Assembly (NCBI GenBank): GCA_963971575.1
Contig: OZ020620.1
Coordinates: 34,487,992 to 34,551,991 of the forward strand
From: Liopterus haemorrhoidalis
Lineage: Eukaryota; Arthropoda; Insecta; Coleoptera; Dytiscidae
Length of the DNA: 64,000 bases
Direction of reading: 5' to 3'
The notes under the pieces are model-generated. The model had not been told where the DNA came from. It saw only the letters and a list, made by a program, of their open reading frames with translations, and made no database searches. Positions 43,030 through 53,556 of the stretch are shown one piece after another. How positions within the stretch are numbered: position 1 is the stretch's first letter; every line of letters starts with the position of its first letter. The translations under genes and the position numbers were made by a program.

Positions 43030-43490
43030 CCGTCTGTGTACACGTGCAGAGCAAATTCGGCTGAAAAGATTCTTATGAAACTTCATATTTAAGCTTCTGC
43101 CATCAATGGCACGAGTTGATCAACTTTTGGTAAAAATCGGTTGATTGAAAATGGGAGTTTACTCGTGTCGATTTTAAGATTTTTGTGAATATTTCACAAC
43201 AGAAAAATATTTCGAAAAAAAATTATTGAACAAAAGTTGCTATAAAAGCAATAACTAATAACTTTTATTTGAGACGTTTTTTGATAAAACGAAAATTTTC
43301 GAATAATTTCTGTAAAATTTTTTGTAAGTCTCAATTTTTTCTTACTTACATGTAACGTTTCCATGGTCATGATAAATAATATCTCTGTTAGAAAATATTA
43401 GGCCAAGTTATTTCTACTCTGCTGCTAGAATGTATTTTATACAAGTACTTTATGATGGCGGTCGGTCCTGTGGTGGCCACAGCTTATTTT
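42791..43490 (+). mobile_element. R1 family copy 8, complete reference copy
   Basis: ACCGACCGTC at 42797-42806; segment with catatataagggaggtattg; (TCTG)n at 42917-43036, the longest tract in the family; gtgtacacgtgcagagcaaa; the gttgctataaaagcaataac and ccatggtcatgataaat blocks; GGCGGTCGGT at 43457-43466; hairpin CTGTGG-TGG-CCACAG at 43468-43482; T-run end. About 700 bp, non-coding. Structure resembles DINE-1/HINE elements (non-autonomous Helentrons). Confidence 0.85.
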
Positions 43491-44104
43491 TTCTATATCA
43501 ATTTGTCTTTTTAATTATTGAATGTCCCTCGTATTTATGTAAGGATAATAGGATTGGTAAAAACGTTATGCCGCCCACGTGTAGGTTTATAAACTTACCT
43601 TCTCTGCTCTACGCGCTAGAAACCTATTCATGTTATTCTCTATAGAGAAAATTTTACCCCAAAAATATATTAACTGATTCTCTCTGGCTAGAATATGTCC
43701 TGTAATTATAATTTAATTTTGTATTCCCTATTGGAAAGTAGAGCGGCCCTTTATGCCTCAAAGCCTACAGGCCCCAAGGGACTAAGTACCACAAACAATG
43801 TTAATTCATACAATACTCAAATACTAACCGATGGGAAATTATTTATTCAAAACTGAACTGGGCAAATATATACAGGATGAGGTATGGGAGTGTTTAATAG
43901 ATTTAAAACATGTAACACTATTACAACTGTCTGATGAAGAGGTGGCAAGACAACTAAAGTTGTGAACGAAATTTTGCAGTGTTTCTCATTATTATTCTAA
44001 ACGGCTCTTATGTTTTACGAAACCAGGTTAAATTTCTTTTATTTCTTTTTCCTCCTCATTTTAATTCAGTGGAGAGACCGATTGTTTTTACATTTGAACT
44101 GATC
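43491..44104. other. Intergenic, no gene seen
   Basis: No recognisable gene or repeat. Confidence 0.4.
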
Positions 44105-44217
44105 TGACGGTAATACACTTTGGGAAATATTTAGATTTACTTTGTTATTTGATTTATTGAATGTATTTCGTAATAAAATTCTTCTCTAGAATAACGATGA
44201 TCAACCATTACTATTTA
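44105..44217. repeat. Flank duplicated in inverse orientation at 51940-52037
   Basis: ttgggaaatatttagattta and the following cttctctagaataacg match 51940-52037 on the opposite strand. The adjoining mariner copy is also shared, so a segment larger than the transposon has been duplicated. Confidence 0.75.
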
Positions 44218-44219
44218 TA

Positions 44220-45509
44220 CGAAGGATGGCTTTTATATTTCGAGATTTGACATCAAAAACAATTATTTATCAACAAAAGTGGTTTTCAAAATATTCTCCA
44301 TGAAAATCAATACACTTTTGCATGCGTTTGAACCAATTTTCGAAGCACTTTTTCCACTCCGATTGAGGCATTTTCCACTCTGTCATATTATGTGGGATCC
44401 AACGCGAAAAAATCTTTTTAACGGCCAAATGTTCATGCAATAATAAATGTAAGCTGGTCCCACTAATGTCCAAGAATACCTCAATCTCACGTTAAATCAC
44501 ATGACGATCTTGAAGTATCAGTTCACGCACAGAATCAATGTATTCTGGAACAACAACTGATTTTGGACGACCTTCACGAAATTCGTCCTTAAGGGGGGGG
44601 GGAGTCTGAGACACACACATTTTAAGCATATTTTTGTGAATTTTTTTCAAATCTATGGTTAAATTTATTCATTTTCAAACTAAGTACATATATAAAGTAT
44701 GTTTTGAAGAAGATACAAAAAAAATTTGAAGGCAAAATATGGCGAAATGAGCCAGCTGTGGCAAATCTTCTCAGGCTCCGGGAAAAAAAAAATAGATTTT
44801 GCGGTGACCAGCATAAGTCGTCACTGGATCATCTGAAATCAAAAATCCAAAAAGATTTTGTTAGTTTATGAGTTTGCCGAGGTAACGACGTTGAGATATA
44901 TTTTTTTTTTATTTAACAATCACAAATATACTCATTTTTAGGTTTTTTTTAGAGGGAATTAATTTTTTTTTTTGTCTTAAAATAAAAACTCAACGTCATT
45001 ACCTCGGCAAACTCATAAACTAACAAAATCTTTTTGGATTTTTGATTTCAGATGATCCAGTGACGACTTATGCTGGTCACCGCAAAATCTAAATTTTTTC
45101 CCGGAGTCTGAGAAGATTTGCCACAGCTGGCTCATTTCGCCATATTTTGCCTTCAAATTTTTTTTGTATCTTCTTCAAAACATACTTTATATATGTACTT
45201 AGTTTGAAAATGAATAAATTTAACCATAGATTTGAAAAAAATTCACAAAAATATGCTTATCAGACCCCCCCCCCCCTTAAGCGAATTACGGCCACGATTT
45301 AAGTAGGTCTATCATCGATAAACAGTAGTCCTTGATGGTGCTTCATCGCCAAAAGTCGAATTATGTTCATAGATGTACTGTTGTTGGGTTAATCCAAGTC
45401 GAAAATTGTAAAAAATAATCGCTCGAAAATGTTCACGATTTAGATAGAGATTTTTTCAAGTCACTGTAAACAACACAAATAGCGCTCGTACATCAAAATG
45501 TTCTTTGAA
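44220..45509 (-). mobile_element. Mariner deletion derivative, copy B, with foldback inside
   Basis: Starts CGAAGGATGGCTTTTATATT after TA (44218-44219). On the minus strand it encodes only mariner ends: an ATG region (atcgtgaacattttcgagcg) and LTQQQ-like sequence at high coordinates, GRPKSVVVPEY-like residues, WIPHNMT, then directly QSEWKKCFENWFKRMQKC. The catalytic domain is deleted. A TTAA-flanked foldback occupies 44593-45276. The high-coordinate end is cut by an R2 copy. Confidence 0.82.
44593..45276. mobile_element. Foldback with TTAA target duplication (piggyBac-like)
   Basis: 684 bp. Arms of about 300 bp (44593-about 44905 and about 44988-45276) are nearly perfect inverted repeats, starting with a G-run and GTCTGA. 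TTAA lies at 44589-44592 and 45277-45280, inside a mariner copy; removal restores the mariner order (attcgtcc ttaagcga). TTAA duplication points to piggyBac, but the G-run end is unlike the usual CCC start only in strand sense. Non-coding. Confidence 0.87.
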
Positions 45510-45510
45510 A

Positions 45511-46219
45511 TTGCGCCTATTGGTTGTTATAAGTCATAAGCCCCTCTGCTTTCTTGTATATTGAAACATAGAATTAAATTATAATTTCAACAATTGGCAC
45601 TGGTTATTAAATTTACGCTTTTAAAAATTAAATGCAACATTTAACAAAATGCAAAAAAAAAAACAGAAAAAATAAAATTGTCTCCTCTCGCCGAGAGCGA
45701 ACTCTATTTTGTTATGTAAGAAGGAGCATCATAACCATTACACCAGGATACGCCTTCTAGTGTAGCGTATTACATAACTATAACTTTTGTACATAGTCAA
45801 CCAAAAAACAAATGCGTTATATTCCGAAAATATAATATAATCAAAAATTCCTGTTGTACTATTCCGGTTCACAACAATGTACATTACTTAGAATTTTTTC
45901 AGATTTTTAGTTTAAAGCATCTGGGCTACAGGGTGTGGGACAAAAATTTTTTTGCACAATTTTGGCAAAAATCACGTCAAAATTATTTATTTTGCAAAAA
46001 TAAAATTTTGATCGTTAATCCACGTACTAAGGGCTTTCATTTGATACCCTACAAATATATATATATATTTTTTTTCGATGAGCACATTTTAGTTTATATT
46101 TTGGGGCGATATGTTTTTTAGATGTTTTAGTATTTTTCCTATGTGTGGGTCAAAGAGTTGTATAAGCATACCAAATTACAACTCTCTAGGTTTAGCCGTT
46201 TGGCTACAATTTTTACCGA

Positions 46220-46258
<39 letters not shown>

Positions 46259-46265
46259 CACAGAC

Positions 46266-46329
<64 letters not shown>

Positions 46330-46381
46330 GACAAAATGACGGTATAAGGGTTTTTTGTTCATACCTACGAAACCCTAAAAA
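45511..46381 (-). mobile_element. R2 family copy 4, hairpin end missing
   Basis: Minus-strand start TAGGGTTTCGTAGGTATGAA at about 46379, long (GTCT)n at 46222-46326, tRNA-like segment at about 45680-45770 (A-box-like tggtgtaatggttatgatgc, B-box-like gagttcgctctcgg). It breaks off at 45511 beside the mariner, so the palindromic end is lost. Confidence 0.8.
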
Positions 46382-46991
46382 GGTGTATTTTATTTTATTA
46401 TTATTATTTCTAAAATTTTACTTTTAAATCAACATTATTATTTTTATCTCACATTCTGTTTGTTCTGTGTCCCCAGGATTTGAATATTTTTTCATAATAT
46501 TTTTGTTAGGATTTAATACCAGGACCCTCTATCCTGACCCTAGTGTCATACATATGAAACAAGATGAAAAATCCAGTGTCCTGTACATAAAAAAATAAAT
46601 CACAAAAAAAAAATCAATCAAACAATTCATGTACTCGCTGTCCCATTGCTCGCTCTCCCCCCTCTGAACCCCCATTACAGAGGAAATTAATCTCAATTTA
46701 ATGTACATCGTGTTTTTAATTAAGAGCTTTTTTTAATTTTGTGCCCAAGCTTTTAATGTTTTGACAACATAAACATTGGATGTGAAGCACAAGTCTTTTT
46801 AACAATTAATTAATATTGACATCCAGAGGGAGGAGAAACTGGAAAGAAAAAGTTGGATAGAAGGAATCCAAAAAGAAATAAATACAAAAGACGATATTTT
46901 CTAAAACCCAATATTAAAGTTTATAAATCTCATTGCATGTTTGTCTTTTTGGATTTTAGGATTAATTTTTCATTACTTACTTGCTGCTATT
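46382..46991. other. Intergenic, no gene seen
   Basis: No coding region or repeat recognised. Confidence 0.4.
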
Positions 46992-46999
46992 ATCTAGAG

Positions 47000-48603
47000 C
47001 AGCGTTTCTCAACCGGGGGGCCGTGAAAGATTCGTCGGGGAGCCGCGAAGTCATATGAAATCGAAGCATGAAATTATAATAGAAAAACGCTCAATTTTGG
47101 AAGATATATTCATAAATATATGACATTTATATTCATTAAAATATACCTTTTAAACTTAAATAAAATAAATTATACTTATTTTGACAACTAATTTAAACTA
47201 AATAAAACGGTTCGCGTTGGAGGTACTTCAAGTACTTTCAAGTAGGTACGACTTGAATATTTTTTGTTATGCTCCGAGCTACTGTTAGCTAAACAGTAAG
47301 GATGCGAAAGTGTTCAAAATGGAAAGCAACTTGGAACAACGGAACACTTGTAAATAAAAATACTTGCAAGCCATTATAGGTAATCGTAACAGATATTAAA
47401 AACATGTTTATGTAAAGGTTGTTTTTTTTCAAAAGTTTTATCAAATTATACCCAACACGCCATACGACCGGGCCTTAAGGTCATACTGCCCCGGGGGGGG
47501 GGCACCTTATTCCTCCAAATGAACCCGTAAATAAAAAAATTAACCTGTATAAAATTCTCGAGAGATAACTCCATTATACTTCCAATAGTAATTTTTATCC
47601 CTTTCTGAGATCTCAGAATTATCATTGATAGCCCAAAAGTCATTCTATTATCACCTCTGTCCTCCCATTTTACCATATAGGCCGTGTCTCCAACGCTATA
47701 GCTGTGAAATTTTAATAAATCCTCAATCAAAATGTATAACTATTTATATAATGATACAAAGTAACAAAATATACTATTAAATATAAACTATTTTAGATCA
47801 TGTAGTACCAAGCAACTTTCAAATTTAACGTTATACCTCATCTTCAATAATAAAAAAATAGTGTATTGGGCCCAGTAGTTCAATTTTAACCACCTGTATA
47901 CTATTGATAAAATATTAATATATGTGTTTATTCTCATAAAGAATTATTTTAAGCAATTCTGTTCCTTATGTATTAATTGTTAATGACTATATTCCTTAAT
48001 GAGCTTTGTCAGGATTAACCATCTTGATATGTAGTGATACGTGATTTTTGCAAGTGGCGTCTTCATTTTTTCATGACGTTTTTAGTTATTTTTAAGTGAT
48101 AAAAGTGCAGAAAATACTTGAAATAGTGTGTTATAGTGTGGACTTTAGTGTTTGGACTCCATGCAAACCAAAATTGGAGCGACTGGAAAGGTATTTGTAG
48201 AAATTTTTGTTATTTTTATAATATAAGTCATTGTTATGTAGAATGTGCTTCTATGGCCAATATAGAAACACATATGTACATGCATACACTATCGGCTATA
48301 ACTAGAGAAACAAAACTATTTTCTAAATCAATTTCATAAATCCCGATTATTGACTAAATGAATATTGAATTATATTGGTATAGCAACAACAATTTATAAG
48401 TTAGAACCGGCTCTTAAAAATATTTGTTGTACTGGTACAATAAATAAAATAAAATTAACTTTCTGCTACAGCAGACCATCTGCATATTTCTTTTGTAAGA
48501 CTTAATAAAACAATTAAAATAAAACAATTTTTAGTGGTTAAATTTTTTCCTTTGCCCTAGCTCCCGTTCTTGTCCCGGTTCAGAGTTTCATAATTATGGT
48601 AAG

Positions 48604-48673
<70 letters not shown>

Positions 48674-48683
48674 CGGCAGCCCC

Positions 48684-48718
<35 letters not shown>

Positions 48719-48801
48719 AATATGCATATATATAGGGGGGCCGCCGACCATATTTAAGCTATTTTGGGGGGTCCCATGCCAGAAAAGGTTGAGAAACACT
48801 G
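47000..48801. mobile_element. hAT element, 1.8 kb, non-coding
   Basis: Ends CAGCGTTTCTCAACCGGGGG (left) and CAGTGTTTCTCAACCTTTTC (right, reversed), flanked by perfect 8-bp duplications ATCTAGAG at 46992-46999 and 48802-48809. Size would allow a gene, but no hAT transposase motif is seen. Inside are a (TA)n tract (48608-48668) and a small inverted repeat gtcggcagccccccatatat / gggggg ccgccgac at 48672-48750. Confidence 0.9.
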
Positions 48802-48932
48802 ATCTAGAGAGTGAAGAACATTGTTAATTACAAGTGGCAAAAGAAAAGTAAGCCTGCAGCTGCAAACGTTAAATCGTTTGTACCTGCTATTTGGCCGCTA
48901 AGCAAGGGCACGGGCGTGAGTAAAAATATTTA

Positions 48933-49278
48933 TGAGATGTGTAAATTAAGTAAACGGACTGATTTTTAAATTTTTTTTTATTTGAATGCAATTACTATAT
49001 TGTCTCCCTCAAAATAACTTCCTTGGGAAGCCACACAGCGCTGGAGACGGTTCTTCCAATCCTCATAGCAGTGCTGGAACTCGGATACTGGAATATCTTT
49101 CAGCTGGTCAGTTACGGACGTTTGAATGTTTTCGAGTGTCCCAAAATGACGTCCCTTGAGGTGATTTTTCAATCTTGGAAAGAGGAAAAAATCACAAGGA
49201 CTCGTCAGGCGAATAAGGAGGCTGAGGAACCACAGGAATGTTTTTACTGGCCTAAATCTCGTTTACTGAAATGGCTGT
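48933..49278 (-). mobile_element. Partial mariner, 15050 family
   Basis: Left end TGAGATGTGTAAATTAAGTA after TA (48931-48932), closely matching the left part of 15050-15881. It encodes only the transposase C-terminus on the minus strand (HLKGRHFGTLENIQTSV, FQHCYEDWKNRLQRCVAS), ending abruptly at about 49278. Confidence 0.82.
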
Positions 49279-49555
49279 GTGACAAGGCGCATGCAGATTT
49301 CACAGACAGTGAAACACTACTAAACAAAATTAATTTTTCACAAATTATAAAGATCGCAAACCTGAAACGTTCATATAGCTCTTTTTCTTCTTCTTCTTCT
49401 TCTTCTTCTTCCTCGGCTTATATTAACCCACTGCTTGATATAGCCCTCCCTCGTCTTATTCCACACTTCTTTATCTTGAGCTCTTCTATACCATTAGTTT
49501 CTGGCCATACTCCTTTTATCGAGAAGCCAGCATTTTTGAGGGCTTGCCATGATTT
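49279..49555. other. Unassigned, with (CTT)n tract
   Basis: Contains a (TTC)n microsatellite at 49383-49412. The plus strand is open from 49023 through here, but this is read through mariner antisense and has no protein support. Confidence 0.4.
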
Positions 49556-50138
49556 TTAGGGTTTTGTAGGTATGACCAAAAAACCCTTATACCGTCATTT
49601 TGTCGTCTGTCTGTCTGTCTGTCTGTCTGTCTGTTCGGTAAAAATTGTGGCCAAACTGCTAAACCTAGAGAGTTGAAATTTGGCGTGCTTATACAACTCT
49701 TTGAGCCGCACATAGGCAAAATACTAAAACATCTAAAAAACATACCCCCCTAAAAATATAAACAAATATGTGCTCATCGAAAACAAAAATATTTTTTTTA
49801 AATTCTGAGTAGGGTATCAAATGAAAGCCCTTAGTACGTGGATTAACGATCAAATTTTTATTTTTGCAAAATAAATTATTTTGATGCGATTTTTGCCAAA
49901 ATTGTGCAAAAAAATTTTTGTCCCACACCCTGTAGCCCAGATGGTTTAAACTAAAAATCTAAAAAAATTATAAGTAATGTATATTGGTGTGAACCGAAAT
50001 AGTACAACAGGAATTTTTGTTCAGATTATGTTTTCGGAAAATAACGCATTTTTTGTGGTTTTTTGTTCACAAAGTACAAAAGTTATACCAATGTATGACA
50101 CCCACATGCAAGACGTGCGATAGCGTAATGGGTTAGAG

Positions 50139-50956
50139 CAGCGTTTCCCAAAGTGTGGGTCGCGACCCGACACCGGGTCGCAGAAAAATTTTGCCGGGTC
50201 GCGAGAAAAATTATAAAAACACAAAAAAGATTTTTTTGTACATATTATTTTTTTTACGTCAGTTAATCACTAGAATAGTGTGTATTTGTGTTCTTTATTA
50301 CTATACTATATTCTTTATTACTATACTATAGTCTTTATTACTAGTTATTACTCTTTATTACTATAAAGCTACTACTTTAAAATAAAATTTGTTTTGTAAA
50401 TAAATGTTTTTTACTTGCCCGACCTTAATATGTAAGGGGCAACTATTGTAATTGCGAAAAATTTCGATGTCGAGATTTTGACTGATGACCATGTTTCATG
50501 GTCCTGGAAATCCAAAAAACCTATTTTCAAAGTGCCGTCCATATGTGTGTGTGTCTGTGTGTATACACGATAACTCAAAAACGGTTTAACTTAAAGAGTT
50601 CGTTCTGGTACTAAAAAATTCTCCTAATAATTGGGAAGAACCATATTGTTTTTTATTAAAATCCGAAACCGGAAACGGAAGTTATTAAACATTAAAATTT
50701 TTAAAAAATCGTAACTAGTAAACCAAGCCTTGGACAAAAAATTGTATCAGACATAATTTGATGTATTTTTGAAGATATACCTAAATCTTTTTTTAAATTA
50801 AAAAAAAAAATTATGTATTTCTTTTATTATTATTTTTTTTATGGGAGGGCAAGTCTAGCGGAGGCCTTCCTTCGCCACTGGTTTTTCATAAGGTGGGTCG
50901 CGAAAAATTATAAAACCTCGTACCGGGTCGCGGCTAAAAAAGTTTGGGAACCACTG
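50139..50956. mobile_element. hAT element, 818 bp, carrying an R3 copy
   Basis: Ends CAGCGTTTCCCAAAGTGTGG (left) and CAGTGGTTCCCAAACTTTTT (right, reversed), flanked by perfect 8-bp duplications GGTTAGAG at 50131-50138 and 50957-50964. Subterminal gggtcgcg motifs at both sides. The middle is occupied by R3 (50411-50886). No transposase. Confidence 0.9.
50411..50886 (+). mobile_element. R3 family, Helentron-like, copy 2
   Basis: Same order as 31110-31557: ttacttgcccgaccttaata, aaggggcaactattgtaatt, gatgtcgagattttgac, GTGT tract, cacgataact, then the palindrome GGAGGCCTTCC and cttcgccactggttt. Nested in the hAT. Confidence 0.68.
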
Positions 50957-51390
50957 GGTTAGAGCACTGGTGTCGTAAGCTAAAATGCGCTGGAAACGAA
51001 GGGTTTCGAGTTCGAGTACGGAGTGAATTTTATTTTTTCTGTTTTTTTTTTGCATTTTTATTATGTTGAAATTATTTTGTCAAAATTCTAGTTATATTTT
51101 GACAAATGTTGTATTTCATTTTTAAGAGCGTAAATTTAATAACCAGTCTTATTATATGATTAACAGACGATAAATTAATTTTAAAATATCGTTCATTTTG
51201 CCGTGATTACTACAAAGTAAAATTTGTCCTACACACTCAGCATACCGCCTTTATTTATTATATACCTGCGAAACCCTGAAATGTGTGAATATTCACACTT
51301 CACATCAATTTTTTTGTTTAGCGGCACCAGTGGACTATTTGTCCACCTAGTTGAGTCCTGTGTTCCTACGTGTCCTACCTATCTCGGCTA

Positions 51391-51937
51391 AAAATGGAAT
51401 TAAATCGTGAACATTTTCGAGTGATTATTTTTCCAACTTTCGACGTGGATTAACCCAACAACAGTGCATCAATGAACTTAATTCGATAATTTTGGCGATG
51501 AAGCACCATCAAGGACCACTGTTTATCGATGGTTTCCCGACTTCAATCATGGCCGTAGTTCGCTTAAGGACAAATTTCTTGAAGATCGGTCAAAAATCGG
51601 TTGTTGTTCCGGAAAACATTGATGCTGTGCGTGAACTGATACTGCAAGATCGTCGTGTGACTTATCGTGAGATTGAGGTATTCTTGGACATTAGTGGGAT
51701 CAACCTACATTTACTATTGCATGAACATTTGGCCGTTAAAAAGATTTTTTCGCATTGGATCCCACATAATTTGACAGATTGGAAAATGCCTCAATCGGAG
51801 TGGAAAAAGTGCTTCGAAAATTGGTTCAAACGCATGCAAAAGTGTATTGATTTTCATGGAGAATATTTTGAAAACCACTTTTGTTGATAAATAATTGTTT
51901 TTGATGTCAAATCTCGAAATATAAAAGGCATCCTTCG
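51391..51937 (+). mobile_element. Mariner deletion derivative, copy C
   Basis: ATG region (atggaattaaatcgtgaaca), LTQQQCINEL-like residues, VVPENIDAVRELILQDRRVT and YREIEVFLDISG (DNA-binding part), WIPHNLTD, then directly QSEWKKCFENWFKRMQKC. The catalytic domain is missing. Ends CATCCTTCG followed by TA at 51938-51939. Same deletion as copies A, B and D. Confidence 0.83.
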
Positions 51938-51939
51938 TA

Positions 51940-52037
51940 TAAATAGTAATGGTTGATTTTCGTTATTCTAGAGAAGAATTTTATTATGAAATACATTCAA
52001 TAAATCAAATAACAAAGTAAATCTAAATATTTCCCAA
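51940..52037. repeat. Inverse copy of 44105-44217
   Basis: Reverse complement of the flank of mariner copy B, placed next to copy C in the same relative position. Confidence 0.75.
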
Positions 52038-52468
52038 AGACTACTGTTTATCAATGGTTTCCAGACTTCAATCATGGCCGTAGTTCGATTAAGGACAAAT
52101 TTCGTGAAGATCGTCAAAAATCGGTTGTTGTTCCGGAAAACATTGATGCTGTGCGTGAACTGATACTGCAAGATTGTCATGTGGCTTATCGTGAGATTTA
52201 GGTATTCTTCGGTATTAGTGGGACCAGCATACATTCACTATTGCATGAACATTTGGCCGTCAAAAAGATACGTTCGCGTTGGATCGTACATAATTTGACA
52301 ATCGCAGTGGAAAAAGCCTCAATCGGAGTGGAAAAAGTGCTTTGAAAATTGTTTCAAACGCGTACAAAAGTGCATTGATGGAGAATATTTTGAAAAACAA
52401 TAAAGCCACTTTTGTTGATAAATAATTGTTTTTGATCTCAAATTACGAAACATAAAAGGCAATCCTCG
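52038..52468 (+). mobile_element. Mariner deletion derivative, copy D (5' truncated)
   Basis: Starts abruptly within the N-terminal coding part (ttcaatcatggccgtagttc), continues through VVPENIDAVRELILQD and YREI followed by a stop, then joins the C-terminal SEWKKCFENC-like part at the shared deletion. Ends CAATCCTCG before TA at 52469-52470. Confidence 0.78.
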
Positions 52469-52470
52469 TA

Positions 52471-53001
52471 TTACATCTATAATTTTGCTGTCTTCGAATA
52501 TCCGATTTTTCCCGCAGACTTAGACCAAGTATACTCCATTGCCCTTTAAGTTGTTCTCGTATAACTCAATTTGTTAAAATGTTGTGTGCCACTGTGTTAC
52601 TGTAGAATTTTTTAAATATCTACAGAAGGTTATATTGATTTGTAATAATGGTGGTAAAAATGGAAACATGTATTAATGTAGCAGTAAGCCTATTTAAAAC
52701 ATTTTATCCAAATGTAATTTTCATTCGGAATATTTAGAACAATCGATATAAAAGAATAATTCACTGTCAGCGCTAACTGTCAGCTGCCCACACTCTACAC
52801 TCCACACTCAACAATCAACAAACTTTTTCAACTAAAACATGCATATTTGTTCAATTTTATGTTAAATATTTGAGTTTAGTATTAATTATAATAAAAAACA
52901 TATTCAATTTTTAAAATATAAAATTTCATAAATTATACAACTCGAGAATAGACTGTAGAATTGTATTAAATTAATGACATTTAGAATTTTTACCTCAAAT
53001 A
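52471..53001. other. Intergenic, no gene seen
   Basis: No recognisable feature. Confidence 0.4.
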
Positions 53002-53409
53002 AAGTCTCTTCCAAACGGTTAGTCGGAACTAGATTTTGCAATCTAGTTACTTTCATCGTTTAAATCGTGCTTTTCGGTCGTTTCGTTTAAGCTTTGTAAA
53101 TCATACTTACAAGAAACAGTTTTTGGTTAAGGTTAATATCATTTTAAAATGTCATTTTGTTTATTTTTAGATTTTTTGTGTCATTCTTAATACAAATTTC
53201 TCATTTATTTATTTTTTTGTCATTAAAATATGTAAGAAAAATAATTTAATTTTGACATATGTCATTCGTTTCCATGGTTTCATTGTTGCAATTTTAAATT
53301 TTGACATTCCAACGTGAAAAATTAAATAACCCAAGCATGGTCCCTTTTCGTGACAAACTAAAAGAACGAAATTCACATTTAGTTCCGCCTAACCGTTTGG
53401 AACAGACTG
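53002..53409. mobile_element. TA-flanked MITE, 408 bp
   Basis: Inverted ends AAGTCTCTTCCAAACGGTTA (left) and CAGTCTGTTCCAAACGGTTA (right, reversed), about 31 bp similar, flanked by TA (53000-53001, 53410-53411). Non-coding. The TA flank suggests Tc1/mariner. Confidence 0.78.
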
Positions 53410-53556
53410 TAATAGCAATCATAAAATATCATGAACCAAGAAAATAAATATCTTACGAGGGCTTCCTTTTAAGATTTTCCAAAAACTAAGAAAGACTTTT
53501 TTTTGAACAAACTGTTTTAACGCTTTTCAAAATATTCGCCTTTAAGATTTATATTA

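Larger units (their letters stand above)
49556..51305 (+). mobile_element. R2 family copy 5, interrupted by a hAT
   Basis: TAGGGTTTTGTAGGTATGAC at 49557, (GTCT)n at 49605-49632, then the conserved body. A tRNA-like segment is split by the hAT at 50139-50956: A-box part gcgtaatgggttagag before it, B-box part tttcgagttcgagtacgg after it. The inverted end motif and palindrome close the element at about 51270-51305. Confidence 0.83.

Noticed and set aside
42905..43040. Open frames of repeated Ser-Val-Cys-Leu or Arg-Gln-Thr-Asp residues across the (TCTG)n tracts
   Set aside because: They are translations of the tetranucleotide microsatellites in R1 and R2 copies and recur in every copy on both strands.
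47446..47730. Minus-strand open frame of about 94 codons within the hAT
   Set aside because: No hAT transposase or other recognisable motif; composition looks random.
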